DNA from: Tetranychus cinnabarinus
Lineage: Eukaryota; Arthropoda; Arachnida; Trombidiformes; Tetranychidae
Length of the DNA stretch: 64,000 nucleotides
Assembly (NCBI GenBank): GCA_022266195.1
Contig: WHVY01000005.1
Coordinates: 4,712,001 to 4,776,000 of the forward strand
Direction: 5' to 3'
The notes beneath the pieces are model-generated. The model was not told the DNA's origin. It saw only the letters and a list, made by a program, of their open reading frames with translations, and searched no databases. The position numbers and the translations under genes were made by a program. Below, piece by piece: positions 46,515-59,652 of this stretch. The first letter of the stretch is position 1. Each line of letters starts with the position of its first letter.

Positions 46515-48522
46515 TTTTTTCATTTATCAATAAATTTTTTCCTCAAAACCTTCCCTGTCCTCAATTTTGTTTAATGGAAAGCTTACCCTCCTTACCAACT
46601 ATCTTGTCTATAAATTGTTCCTGTCTCAGGCAATTCATAAATAAATTAATGAAAATGCATTCAAAATTCGGACTCATGATTATTGTATTTCAAAATCCCT
46701 CCTTTTAAACTGTTTTATAGCGATTAATCGGGTTAATCGCTACAAAACAAATCGTTCTTAAAAATGAAACTCTTTTTCGGCGAATCAACAAGAAACGATT
46801 TATTGAAATTCTTGGGTTTTAATTTATCACTCTTCTTTATCATTAAGGTCTCCAAATTTCAATAAAAAATAGATTATGAGAAATAAAAATATTCTTGATG
46901 CTTGAATATTCTGATAGAATTTTGAAGCTGGCGCCAATTCTGATCGATCTAGCATAGAGTAGCCGATTCTCGATTTAAATCGATCTTCGATTAATCAATA
47001 CCCAATTCCACATGTTAATTTTAATTTAATAATTCCGTACTAAATCTATTCGTCACTATTCAAGGATCTTTATTTTGATGATTTAGTGGTACATCTAATT
47101 AGTGATTCTCCCCAGACCCGTAGGGGCTTAGGGGTTATTATGTATTTACTTTGTAATTTTTTGAGATAATTTGAGATAAGTGTAGGCTTCTATGTACTAA
47201 AAATCAAAACAATGTAGATAACACAGCTATTAAAGATAAGTGTAGAAGCAAATTTTGATAAAAGTTGATAAGATAATTTGCTGGTTGACAACAATTATTA
47301 AATAAAACTTTTATTTTGTTTAATTGCTCATTTAACAGTCACAATTGACATCAAAAGTTATCATCAAAAAACTTTGAAAATCTGAATAAATAGTTTTGAT
47401 AATTATTTATTAATCTAGATTTGTTCAATTTTTAGCTGATAAGTCTTCTGGTCACCAATCAAATCAAAAGCTGAATATTTTATCAATTGAGATAAGTCTT
47501 ATCTACATCTAGCATGACAAAAAAATGCGAAGTATGAAATTATCATAAGGATCGTCAATGATATTTCTCATTTAACAATTGGAGTATCATTTGGATCGTC
47601 AATGGTCAATCATATTCATGCTAGAGCAACAAGCTTATACAGGCTTAAGATAAGATATCACATGAACTGAAATATCATTGACGATCCGAATGGAACAATT
47701 TAAAGTACAGATATCATTGACGATCCTTATGATCTTTACACTTGCACACAGGTATCATTGACGATCCTTATGATACTCAAACTTAAACTACAGATATCAT
47801 TGACGATCCGAATGTAACAAATTAAACTACAGATACTATTGACGATCCTTATGATACTCAAACTTAAACTACAGTTATTATTGACGATCCTGCTTCAATT
47901 TGTGATCAAAAAGATCAGCATATGTGATCATGAAACACATTTCCCTTTTGCTTAAAGATCGATTTTGGTTCGTTTTTGATTCACTCTTAAAAATTCATTT
48001 TGTCGATGTTTTGTCAATTTTCATTTTCCCATCCGCACGAACTTTCGCTGCACCCTGTAGTGTTTTCTGTTTTTTTCAAGTTTGATTTTACAGAGAGCTT
48101 CACCTAATGGTTATTGAAAATACTTTTTTAACTTCGCCATCTAGCGAGAAAATACGGGTTTGGGGACCAACATTTGCTCACAAATATCTTTAACTTGTTG
48201 TCAATTGGAACTCATAATATTGACTCAATATTTAACTCATGGTATATTTTCAAGTGTTAACTCAACCGGTAGTAGCGATCCGAGTTTAGGGTTAAACGTG
48301 TGATGCGACTCCTAGTTTTTATCTTAATTTAGGATTTAATATTGCATATTTTGTCTTCATAAGATCTTTTTCTTACCGTTTTATTAACGTCATCTAACTT
48401 TGGTAATTATTTTTGACAATCTTGTTTACTGTTTCATCTCTAATTTGGTTTGATTTGTCTTCTCTCTGCCTCTCTCTTTTCAATAGTCATTAGCATTGGT
48501 GCTTGAATTGTGAATTTTTAAA
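46515..48522. other. Intergenic region with minisatellite
   Basis: About 2 kb between CRPPA and DRG1. It contains the TATCATTGACGATCC repeat array (47,540-47,890). The rest is AT-rich with no gene seen; the right end is presumably the DRG1 promoter and 5' UTR. Confidence 0.5.
47543..47890. repeat. About 40-bp minisatellite with inverted copies
   Basis: The core ATATCATTGACGATCC (or a near match) recurs at about 47,672, 47,711, 47,752, 47,795, 47,833 and 47,876, with alternating spacers (CGAATG-AACAA or CTTATGATACTCAAACTTAA). Two copies in the opposite sense lie at about 47,543 and 47,584. Confidence 0.85.
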
Positions 48523-49821
48523 ATGTCTACCCTGGAGAAAATAGCGGCCATCGAGGCTGAGGTAATTATTATCTTGGAGTTTTTGTTCTGCCATTATTAA
48601 TGATGCATCTTTTTTATTTCTAGATGGCCCGGACTCAAAGAAACAAAGCTACAATGGGTCATCTTGGTCTTTTGAAAGCTCGTTTAGCAAAATTACGACG
48701 AGAATTAATCACACCAAAAGGTGGTGGAGGTGTTGCTGGAGAAGGTTTCGATGTCGCTAAAACTGGTGACGCACGAATTGGTTTTGTTGGTTTTCCTTCA
48801 GTCGGTAAATCAACTTTAATCTGCAATTTGGCTGGTGTCTACTCGGAAGTTGCAGCTTATGAATTCACAACCCTCACTACAGTTCCTGGTGTGATTCGAT
48901 ATAAAGGAGCCAAAATCCAAATGTTAGATTTACCTGGTATCATTGAAGGAGCCAAAGACGGTAAAGGTCGAGGTAGGCAAGTTATAGCTGTTGCCAGAAC
49001 TTGCAGTTTAATTTATATTGTTCTGGATGTTCTGAAGCCTTTGGTTCACAAAAGATTGATTGAAAAGGAATTGGAAGGTTTCGGTATCAGATTAAACAAA
49101 AAGCCTCCAAACATTACTTTCCGGAAGAAAGAAAAGGGTGGCATCGCCCTTCAGACTCTTGTCCAACAATCTGAACTTGACCTTGAAACCGTTAAAACTA
49201 TTTTGTCCGAGTATCGTATTCATAATGCTGATGTTGTTCTAAAATCTGATGTTACTTGTGATGATTTTGTCGATGTTATCGAAGGCAACCGAGTCTACAT
49301 ACCGTGTATCTACGTGTTGAATAAAATTGACCAGATATCTATTGAAGAGTTAGATATCATTTACAAAATACCTCACACAGTGCCTATATCTGCTCATCAT
49401 AAATGGAATTTTGATGATTTGCTGGAATTAACTTGGGAATATCTCAAGCTAGTTAGGATGTAAGTTATTTTGAAAATGGACTTTCATACTTTGAACCTTT
49501 AAATCTAATTATTTTTCTTAATTTGCAGCTATACCAAACCCAAGGGTCAACTTCCGGATTATGGTTCTCCTGTTATTCTTGGCGAGGATAGAAAAACAGT
49601 TGAAGACTTTTGTGATAAACTTCATCGAACTATTATAAAAGAATTCAAATAGTGAGTAACCAAATTAAATCGTTCAACCATCAATTTTGATCTAAAACGT
49701 AAAATCTCTTTTTTCGTATAGTGCTCTGGTTTGGGGTTCATCAGTGAAACATTTTCCTCAAAAAGTTGGAAAGGACCACGTCCTGAATGATGAAGACGTT
49801 GTTCAAATCGTTAAAAAGTAA
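48523..49821 (+). CDS. DRG1: Developmentally regulated GTP-binding protein 1
   Basis: Exons 48523-48561, 48624-49459, 49529-49651, 49722-49821 (1,098 nt, 365 aa). Obg/DRG GTPase motifs: P-loop GFPSVGKST, G3 DLPGIIEGA, G4 NKID; the N-terminal helix and the C-terminal TGS domain (YTKPKGQLPDY to the end, QIVKK) are complete. Length and sequence are almost those of animal DRG1. Family role: a ribosome-associated GTPase that works with the DFRP1 partner. Protein start MSTLEKIAAIEAE. The stop follows the terminal KK directly, within what also resembles a splice donor (AAGTAATA), so an alternative 3' exon is possible but not needed. Confidence 0.97.
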
Positions 49822-51169
49822 TATATTTTTTATCTTTTGTATATTCTCAGTTCTAATATTTTTGTTTTTCTACTAGAATTTAAACCTGACACGTGAAGAA
49901 TACGCACTTGATGGACTTTTGGTAAATATCAATTTATTGATAACACATTCAATGTCTCAGTTTCTATTGAGGATGAACCAAAAGATTAAGACGTCTCTCA
50001 ATGGTTGAATTTCCTTAATCTGTTCTTTACAAACATAAAAGTTGGTTTTAATTAATTGGATATTCGAATCAGACTCTGTCTATTTTGTTATTTATCAGCA
50101 GGTTAACTTTTTGATCATTACGATTTGATTGGTACGACAATTTTATATTCAATTCATGTTCAAACTGAAAAGTCAGTTTATAAACATTACCTGTTATAAA
50201 CAAAGCCTGTCTCTAAAAGCGAAATCGGAACTTTTCTTTTGAAATATATTTCTTGTTCCTTCATTTGTCGTGATTCTACTCATTTTTTTGAATAGATCTT
50301 GATCTAAATCTGAATCAATCATTTGGACAAATTTCAACGGATCAACTTTAAGCTTGCTCAATCAATTACTTAAGTCAATTTTGTTTAATTAATTCTGTGT
50401 CAAATCTAAAAGTGGAATTATAAAGGAATTTCAGCTCATCTAACAATACATTTACAAATTGAGGAAAGTCCGCAATTATGATAACTATCGGTTATATTAA
50501 ATTACACTAACAACACCTTTCGCTGATTCAGTTACCAAGAGCCCGAGAAGAGGATAGACCAAACAAAGCAAATCAAACAATGCCCAATGATTTATGCTCA
50601 AGTTTAACAGTATAAATATTCACACTTTCTTGTTAACGGGTAAAAATAGCTAAAGATCAAACAAATTGCTATTATATTGTAGTATTCAGTTGATCACCCA
50701 GTTTTATTATAAAATTGAGAAACAATAATCTAACATATAAATACCTTTTAACAATTAACAAATATTTAACTGCAAACAACACCAAAAGCTAGTAACCTCT
50801 TTCTCAGTCTTTTATTTTTCTCTTAGCATTCATGTTAATTGTTGATTGTAAAGTCGAAATCAAATAAGAATTATTCATACTGGAAGAAATTATGAAGATG
50901 GCAAAGGAACAGAAAGAAAGCGAGAAAAATAAGGCCACATAAAACTAATATTACCGATAATAACAATTACAATTTAAGGTATAACATGAGGTTTTCCCGG
51001 GGCAGTGATCAAGTTAACTCAAACAATAATGTGATTACATGAAAGAATCGAGTCAAATATAAAGTTGATCCGAAAGTTAACAGTTGAAACTTCATTCTAA
51101 AGTCTACCAACAAATCAACTTATCATTTCCACCATCTTCATCAAAAGCCATCTTCAACTTTAATAAATT
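49822..51169. other. Intergenic (DRG1 / CUB protein)
   Basis: About 1.3 kb of AT-rich sequence; no gene, repeat or RNA recognised. Confidence 0.5.
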
Positions 51170-53040
51170 ATGTTAGTCTACTTAATAGTGATATTATTGA
51201 AAACTCTATTGCTCTCAGATTTGGCCAATTGTCAGTACAATTCACCCGAGCCAATTGATTTACCCACAAATTTAACGCAAGATCATTATCACAACACCAA
51301 TAACGATCGAGCTCGTTTATTGCGCCCATCTCTGTTTCGTCCATCAATATTTCACATTGTTACCTTTCCAAATGATGAATGTTTTGATGCCTCCAATCAA
51401 AGTGGTACCTGTTATACTTCGGCCGAGTGTAAAGCATATGGTGGAACTGGAACTGCGAGTTGTGCCAAAGGTTATGGAACTTGTTGTATCATTTCAAGAT
51501 CTTGCCATAATACGACTTCCCAAAAAGTGGTCTATTTTAAAAATCCATCTTATCCATCAATTGATACTCAACCTAATTACTGTGATTTAACTATTGAAGT
51601 TAAAGATACAAATGTTTGCCAGATTCGTCTTGATCTTCTTGATTTACAATTAGATCCACCGACAAACGGTGAATGTCTGGGAGACAAATTTTCAGTATCA
51701 GCAACTGGATTAGCAACAAATAGTATTCCAACTCTTTGTGGACTTAATCGCAATCAACATCGTAAGTGTTATTCATTTTCAACATTACATTGTATTTACT
51801 TTACCCTCCTCTCTAGTCATTTAAACTGTTGATTTGCTTTGGCTCATTTTTGTTATGATTCTTGATGTAAAGTTGAATGAGAAGGGTCGATTCAAGCAAC
51901 TTCATTGAATGCTAACACGTTAATCACTTGTTAAACTTCACACTTAATTGTTAGTGCAATAAAATCATCTTTAATTAGATCGATTATGAAAAAATTGAGT
52001 CACAAAAGCATTCAAATCTTATTGGTGAATTTAATTAATAAATTTTGTAACAGTGACAATTTTTTACATCTCATAGTTACATCATCACATGTTATCACCT
52101 AACCAATCATTTATCTTGTTTTCTCATCAAAACTAATCTACTTTTGTTTTTCATCTTTATTTCATGTTAATCTTCACAATAAACTTGATTGTAATGGATT
52201 GGCGAATCAACAGTTTATATCAACCTTCCTCAAGGTGAAAAAGAACGGTCTGCTTCTTTACTCTTTATGACCAATAGTAATGGAGGTTATCGATGGCATA
52301 TCAGAGCGACACAAATCCAATGTATTCAAGAGGTTAATGGATCTCGTCAACGAGTTCGAAGACAATTATTTTCTCCCCGAGCCGAATTGAAAGTATCCGT
52401 TCCAGCACCACCAGGCTGTCTTCAATATTTTACCACTTCTTCCGGAGTCATTGAAAGCTTTAATTTTGGCCAATATCTAAATAATTTAGATTATGCCATC
52501 TGTATTGAAAGAATGTCAAATACTTGTAGAGTCTCCTTCAGCTCAGCTCCAGGGGACTGGTCAATTACTCGTTCAGATGGCGTTAATCAGCACATGTCTG
52601 GTGTCGGTGATAATCAATGCTCTACTGATTACCTTTTAATCCCAGGAGCTTCGAGAACTGGAGATGGGCGAACCTTTGATCGCTATTGTGGAGGTGTTCT
52701 TAACTATATGGAAGGTCGTGAAAATACAGCTCCTTTGGTTACCAAAGCTTATGGGCCCATTGTATTGAGATTTCACTCTGGAACAGGACGGACATTCAAT
52801 AGCATTGATGATTTTGAATCCAAGTCTGGTTTCAGATTGAGATTTGAACAGAGCGATGTAAATTGTTTATCTTCGGAGACTCTTAATAATGAATTTACAG
52901 ATTATACAAATGGAGGTATCATAACTGGAATCAATGCTAATGTACAACCTGGTAATAGCAATGGAGCCTATTTTGGTGCATCTAATTATCCTATTACTTC
53001 TCAGAAAAGTCGACAAAATGGTAAACGAATGCGAATTTGA
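51170..53040 (+). CDS. Secreted CUB-domain protein
   Basis: Exons 51170-51761 and 52214-53040 (1,419 nt, 472 aa). Signal peptide MLVYLIVILLKTLLLSDLANC. At residues 71-106 a cysteine cluster (CFDASNQSGTCYTSAEC ... GTCC) is of the kind common at the front of arthropod secreted CUB proteins. It is followed by two CUB-like domains (about 112-220 and 310-430; the second has CLQYF, YAICI and FRLRFEQ). No membrane anchor and no protease domain, and the protein ends in a short basic tail. Probably extracellular, with protein or carbohydrate binding; the partner is unknown. The ATG is placed by the signal peptide. Confidence 0.82.
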
Positions 53041-54613
53041 AATTTTTCAATGCACCTTCATTTTTCTCTGATAATCATATCCATCAAAAATTGTATTTTA
53101 TTAACATTGAGATGATATCAATAAATTTTGTACTTGTTCCAATTCAAATAGCCTATAATTGAAATGATTGGCGATTTAAGTGATACAAAAGTGAACAGTT
53201 TCATTTACTAGCATTACTCAAAGTAGATCAGACGATCACAAATCTAACATTTCTAGTCTAATTTTATGCGTAACAATAAGATAATTTTTTAATAATTATA
53301 TTGTAAAAAAGGGCTTCTTTAAAATCAGAGGAGAAAATTTCCAATCAACTTTGCAGACAGTAAAGTAAAATAATCAGAATGATTAACGAGGTTAAAGGAG
53401 AGTAAGATGCAGATCTTTTTGGCATGTGGTGATGGCTCTCACTGTAGATCCAAACAGGCCTAAAATACTTAACAGTCTTACCATTGTTTATTCTTTAAAA
53501 TGTTACATCTTTTGTTTCAATATTAAAATATTCAATTTCTATTAATTTAATTGTTAAATCTATAGTATATACCAACATCTATAATTAGCCAACCAAGTTT
53601 AGTTAAAAATCTTCTCTATCATTTCAAGGAATTGCCATTTCATCATAACATCTTAAGGTCTCTTATTTCCTTTCTTTTCTATCTCTCTGTAAGTACATTT
53701 GAAAAACATAGAAACAACCCTTGCTTAACCCCTCAACCAGTTCTGCGAATGGTTTTGAGTTCAAACATTGACCATGAGTGCTGACCAACCGTCTTTTGTC
53801 AAGTAAAATTAATGTTTTTTTATTTTTTTCTAGGAATTTATGGTTCGGCTTCATGAATTACACTTTACATAAAGCTTCCCGATAACAATAAGCATCGTTG
53901 AACAATTTTGATTACGCTCTTTGAATTGTGCCTTCCTTTTCCATTTGTTTGTATTTGCTCTTTTGGTAAAAGTCGCTTTGAAACAAACAAACCTCAGTTT
54001 TTGATAATTCATCTCCAACTCGCTGTACATGTTCAACCCTGATTTGAACACAATATTCTGGTATCATTTAGTTTCTGAAATAGTCTATAATTGATTGATA
54101 TTGGTAAGTATGAGAGGGTCAGTCAAAGAAGACGTGTTTACAAGCATGTGAATCAAGTGACGCGGTTTCACTCAAATTTTTATCTTCACTTGCTTGATAG
54201 TCATGTTTACTTGATGTTCCCTCGATCTTTTTCAGTGTTCACTGTTCTTATAATTGATCTCAAACTTATAATCTCTTTATCTTCTAGACTTCTCCCCTAC
54301 CTCCTCTGATTGGTTTGACACTCTCACCAAGTTCATCTGGCTCTGGTACCAAAAGGACAAAGATCATACTTGGTAGTCAGCAAACCTTTTTTCTCCTGTA
54401 TTGTGGCGTAAAAGAAAATTTCCATACAAAGGATTTTTTGCCATTCTAAATTCTTTCCATCGAAGCTTCTTGGTAAATCATAACCATAGATGTCGATGCT
54501 TATTAAAGCTGAGTGAAGACTAGTGCACTTCTACTTCATAGTACCAAATATGTTCTATTATCCTACCTGCTGATTTGTAAAAGTTATACGAGTGTTTCCG
54601 GTGTACTCTTAAT
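53041..54613. other. Intergenic (CUB protein / zinc finger)
   Basis: About 1.6 kb, no supported gene; small ORFs at 53,663-54,309 show no family resemblance. Confidence 0.5.
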
Positions 54614-57088
54614 ATGGCCCAAGCTCAGTTAAACCAACGGAATTCATTGCCCATTCCATCCTCCTTTCGGTCCAAAAGGACTACAAAAAACGTTACAAAA
54701 AATGATAATACAGCTAAACCCAAAGTGGATTTTACGCAGCCCAAACCATACACACCCTCACACGACATACCAAGCCATGATTATGAAGGACGTAAAGTCA
54801 GCAGATATTCATGTGACGCATGTGGCGACTGTTTTTTGTTTAAAGCATCCCTTGATCAACATGTTAATCGACGATCTGTCAAGTTAACCTGTACACTGAA
54901 TGAATCAGGTTAGTTTTCAGAGCCTCAACTCAGGCCTTATTGATACTGATACCAATATTCTGAGTCAGTGTAAATGAAAATTCAATATTATTTCTCATTC
55001 TAATCGATCTTTTATTTTTCAGGTACCAAATCCTTACGTTTTTACAATAGATGTGCCCAGTTCTATTATTTTAAAAGTCAAACTTCATCAAACCTTGTTT
55101 GTAAAGAGATAAAGTTATCTCCCTTGATGCCCGATGAGAAAGCTACATTCATTGACAATGTTTCTCCTTATCAGGATGAGCAAAGCAAGGAGTCAAATAG
55201 CTCTAAAGGTCCAAAGGTGGTAATTAAGCTTGAGAAAACAGTTGATCCTCCGTCCATTGTTTCTCCAGAACCTTCTGAAAGTAACAGCAGCAGCAACAAC
55301 ACAATTCGCAACAACAAAATCAAATTTACTTCCGAATCAAAAGAAAAGAAAGAAAACAGATGTCTTGAATGCGATGCAACCTTTCTCAATGTCTCTTCTC
55401 GCAAAGAACATTTTAATTTACTAGATAATGATCATGGACCATTCCAGTGTTCTACTTGTTCTTTTTGGTGCCCTAACTCATGTTCTCTCAAAGCACACAA
55501 GCGGTTTCACACAATGGAAACACCTCACGTTTGTCCAGAGTGTGGTTTTCATTCAGAAAAGTCATTCAAAAAGATTATTTCACATTGCATTATCAAGTGT
55601 CAACACTTACTGAGACAACTTTTATACATTTGTTCACAATGTAAAGTCACCTTCAGTACAATCACCGGACTTATAGAGCACATAACATCAAACCACACTA
55701 AACAATTAATCCGGTGTAGCACTTGTAGCCAACAATTCGAATCAATTGACAGCTTTGAGAAGCATAAAACAAGCCATGCATCTGAAGATGGGTATCGAAG
55801 TGACAATTTTTACCAGTGTCATATTTGTTCGAAAGAACTTTTGTCCAAAATATTGTGCTACAATCACATAGAAAATCACTTGAAGCAAACGAAAGATATG
55901 TATAAATTTGTATACATTTGCCCTCAATGTAGAGAAAGACAATGTGACTCTGGCTCTCAAGTTGTCGTTCATTTACAAGCAGCTCATCTACTGGATCTTA
56001 CCAAGCCTGACCGAGAAGCTAGTCTCATAAAGGTTCTTTGCGATCGTCATAAAATTAAACTTTCCAAAGAACCTGAAAAAGAAAGTGCTATTAATTCGAC
56101 TACCCCAATAAAATCAACATCATCATTAATCTCAAATCAACCATTAAACGATGGAAATTTAAAGACCACAAAGTTTGCCTGTGAAATTTGTGGTTTGATC
56201 ACTTCAAGCTGGGATGACATGGCTGATCATGGAATCAGTAAACATATTGAAGAAGAGTCTCAATTTGTTTGTCTTATTTGTTCAAACAAAAAATTTACAC
56301 GACGAAATTCGCTGCTTGCACATCTCAGAAAGTTCCATACAACATCTTTGGCATGTCCTTCCAATAGGTGTACTTCCTTACGTTTCTCGAATGCTGCTGA
56401 CATTTATTCTCATTATCGAATAAAACATCGTCTTCTTGATCTTAATGAAGCTAAAGAGATAAAACAAGCTGATCAATCTCGTCGAAATAGTGACTCATCT
56501 CCCGCCAAGCGACCTAAAGTAAACAGCCATAAAAAGAATGATCACAAAGATGTTAATGATGCAAATAAATCGGTGACGAATACTCATTTCAATTACATGA
56601 ACAATGCCACATTTTTGGAGGAAAATGGATCTTCAGGTCTCTATAGAGATCCTATGCTCAATGGATCATCGTATCTTTATCAATGTGCTCATTGTGGATT
56701 TCAAGCGGACGGAATAAAGCAACTGCAAGCTCATTATATAATTCACCGAACAGCTAAAGCCCCTTACCTTTGCTACGAATGTGGTTCCAATTTCATCTCA
56801 TATTCTTTATTGGATCGTCATTTAATCAGTCAACATGGTATCACTGATTGTCAAAATTACGTTAAATTAAATCTTCCAGATCTCTACCGTGAGAAAGACG
56901 ATTCTTCTAATGTTGATCTCCTTGGGATAATTCAAAATGATACTTTGAATGTCTCTATCTGTCCTATTTGTTCAAAAATATGCTCTGATTCGACTTCACT
57001 TAAATCACACGTTAAAGTCCATGGAATGGCTTTCATCAACTCTATTCGTAAAAATTTAAACACATCGACAACTAATGATGTAGCTTAA
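54614..57088 (+). CDS. Multi-C2H2 zinc-finger protein
   Basis: Exons 54614-54908 and 55023-57088 (2,361 nt, 786 aa). A basic, Ser/Thr-rich N-terminus with one Cys/His finger is followed by an acidic/Ser linker. Then comes an array of at least ten C2H2-type fingers in two blocks: about residues 210-420, with CSTCSFWCPNSCSLKAHKRFH and CPECGFHSEKSFKKIISHC, and about 470-780, with CAHCGFQADGIKQLQAHYIIH and CPICSKICSDSTSLKSHVKVH. A Lys/Arg-rich probable nuclear signal (SPAKRPKVNSHKK) lies between. The irregular finger spacing and the CPECGF...SHC...CQH block resemble the ZNF532/592/687 family; that assignment is tentative. Probably a nuclear chromatin or transcription factor. Confidence 0.82.
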
Positions 57089-57649
57089 TCATTAATTGAA
57101 AGTTAAATAAATCATTCAGTCTCCTTTGTTCACTCACTAAATTCACTTTCGTTTTATTTCTATTATTATTTTTACGCATTTCCGGATTGAAAAAATTAAT
57201 TGATTTTAATTGTTAAGAATAGTTGATCAGTTTATTGATCGAGACGATAATTGAAGCTCAGGATATTAAATATTCTTTTATTAGCCATCGCGTAATTATC
57301 AGCCGTTTAGCTAAACATTACCTAAAGTATTATCTAATCGTTTTTTTAAAAAAGTTTATGCAATAACTTAAAGACCAGATGGCGCTTTTGATACCAACGT
57401 AATGTAATTTATTTTTAAATTCAAACGCACACCAGTTCATTAAATATGACTCCTAAATTCTTGACTATTTTCTTAAAATAGAGGTGCAAGTTGAATGTGT
57501 GATTCACTTTTTTTGCCTCTGTCTCTGCCTAAACCTAGTACATTACTTTTCCTCGTATCAAACCCTTTCTCCCCTGTCTTTCACTCAGTCACTCTGTTTA
57601 TTCATCTATTCACCTTCTGTTCTCAGTGCGATTCACTGTTTCAATCAAG
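57089..57649. other. Intergenic (zinc finger / SMYD4-like 1)
   Basis: Short AT-rich region holding the 3' UTR of one gene and the promoter/5' UTR of the next. No separate feature seen. Confidence 0.6.
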
Positions 57650-59652
57650 ATGACTTCATTCATAGAAGATTTTGAAAAACTTCGGATCACGCTGCAAGAT
57701 CGAATGTCCAATACACCTAATCGTGGCCCTCAACTTGACTGGAACACCTTTCCAACGTGGTCAACGCGATTTGTTGTTTCATTTTCAAATCCGCTTGAAT
57801 TGGCTGAAAACCCAGCGCAATTAATCCAAAAAATTGCAGACGCTGCATCTACCAAAGACAGAGTTGATCTCCTTTTAAACAATAGATTGATGAAACAAAA
57901 AATGGAGGAAGCAGTTAAGAAAGCAATGGATTATGTCAACTCTAATGAGTCATCACAAAACGCAAAGAATTTAACTGAGTCAAGACAATTTATGAAACAA
58001 GGCTCTGAACTTTTAAAACAAAATAAAGTCAAAGAAGCTTTAGAGTGCTTCAATCGAGTAAGTCTTACCTCAATCAAAGTTGAAACCTTTAATAATGCAA
58101 ATTTATTTATGTTATTATCACTTTGATCTATTGTTTTTCAATGAATCACTTGTTGATGTAAAGACTATCAAATGAAAAGATAGACGTCAACTAAAATTCA
58201 TTGTAGGCTTATATTGTTCTCTCTGACTTTTAAATTTTTCAACTCTGTTTCTATTCTGCAGGGAATCGCTTGTTCACCATTTCCTCAAGAAAACGAAGCT
58301 ACACCTGGTCAAACGAATCTTGCTATGTGCCTTGTAAAAAGGAGCCGTTTTCATCAATCACTGAAAAAATATCCTGAAAGCTGGCTAGACATGAAAGATG
58401 CTATTGAGTATATGCCTGACCCAAGATTGAAAGAGGAATTATTGAGAAATAAAAGAAACTTGATGGTGGAAATCGCTTCAAAGGATGGAAAACAACCAGT
58501 TGATCCAGATGTTGCTGAGATGGATTTTGAGTCCTGGGATATCAACCTGAAACCAGAGAATCGTAACCTACATGGAGCCATTGAGAGTTTAGAGTTACGT
58601 TGGTCTGAAGAAAAGGGACGATGCATAAGAACAACTAGACCACTTAGACCAAATACAAATATAATTGCTGAATTACCTTATGCAGCATGGCTCCAGCCTA
58701 CACATTATGAATTTTATTGTGCTTATTGCCTTAAACCATTGGATTATAGGTCGTTCCCTTGTCGTCAATGCAAAATGATCTCATATTGTTCATCTAAATG
58801 TTCAGAAGCCGCCTGGACTTCTTATCATTCCAAAGAATGTAAATACTTACCTGTTCTCCGACATCTAGCCATGGGTCATCTTGCCTTGAAAATTTTACTT
58901 ATCACCGGATTTGACGAAGCAATTGAAATTCATCGTAACCCACCTCCAGCTTCTAGACATCAACGGTAGCTAACTATTCTGTCATTCCTTTCAGTCCAAG
59001 AAATAGTGAATCTCAGATTGACCAATTTGTCAATTACATTAGTCTAATCTTGACTGCACCCTGAATCACTATTTCGATTAACCCTGTTATTATTAAATCT
59101 CATATCTAATTTATTTTGCTTTCTTCTCTTTTCAGAAAATTCTTAAATACATTCAGAGATGTTTACACTCTGATGGATTCACCACATGTTTTCGACGCAC
59201 CCAAATTGACCTCTTTCACTGCTTGTGCCGTCTTCATGGCTTTATTAACTCATGCTATGGGACTAATTGAAGAACAACAGATTGATGTTATTGCAGATAT
59301 CTATTTAAAATTAATTGATCAAATCGTTCTCAACGGTTTGGCTATCTATGATGATCGTGGTTTAGATTCGCAAGGTATCTGGTCTTATAATTCTAGTGGC
59401 GTTTCCAAAAAGATTGGCATTGGACTCTATGCAACCACATCGCTTTTGAGTCATTCCTGCAATGCTAATTGTGATCGTATTTTCATTGGATCAAAGGTAG
59501 TCATTAGCACTAAAAAAGTAATATCCAAAGACTCGGAGATAACAATCAGCTATGGACCCTCAATGGTTCAAGGTTACAAAGCAAGACGAAAGGATATTAA
59601 AGAAAATTATTACTTTGATTGTCTTTGTGATGTTTGTAAAACGAAACAATAG
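57650..59652 (+). CDS. SMYD4-like: SMYD4-like SET and MYND domain protein, copy 1
   Basis: Exons 57650-58057, 58262-58965, 59136-59652 (1,629 nt, 542 aa). An N-terminal helical region contains a TPR-like unit (MKQGSELLKQNKVKEALECF), then the first SET segment (EEKGRCIRTTRPL). A MYND zinc finger follows (YCAYCLKPLDY ... CRQCKMISYCSSKC ... HSKEC, about residues 288-330), then the SET core (GIGLYATTSLLSHSCNANC, ITISYGP) and a post-SET cysteine cluster (CLCDVC). A SET split by MYND with N-terminal TPRs is the SMYD4 layout. Family role: protein lysine methylation; substrates unknown. ATG at 57,650; an upstream in-frame GTG was not used. Confidence 0.87.

Noticed and set aside
57484..57675. ORF ahead of SMYD4-like copy 1
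   Set aside because: It overlaps the true start in another frame, in pyrimidine-rich 5' UTR-like sequence.
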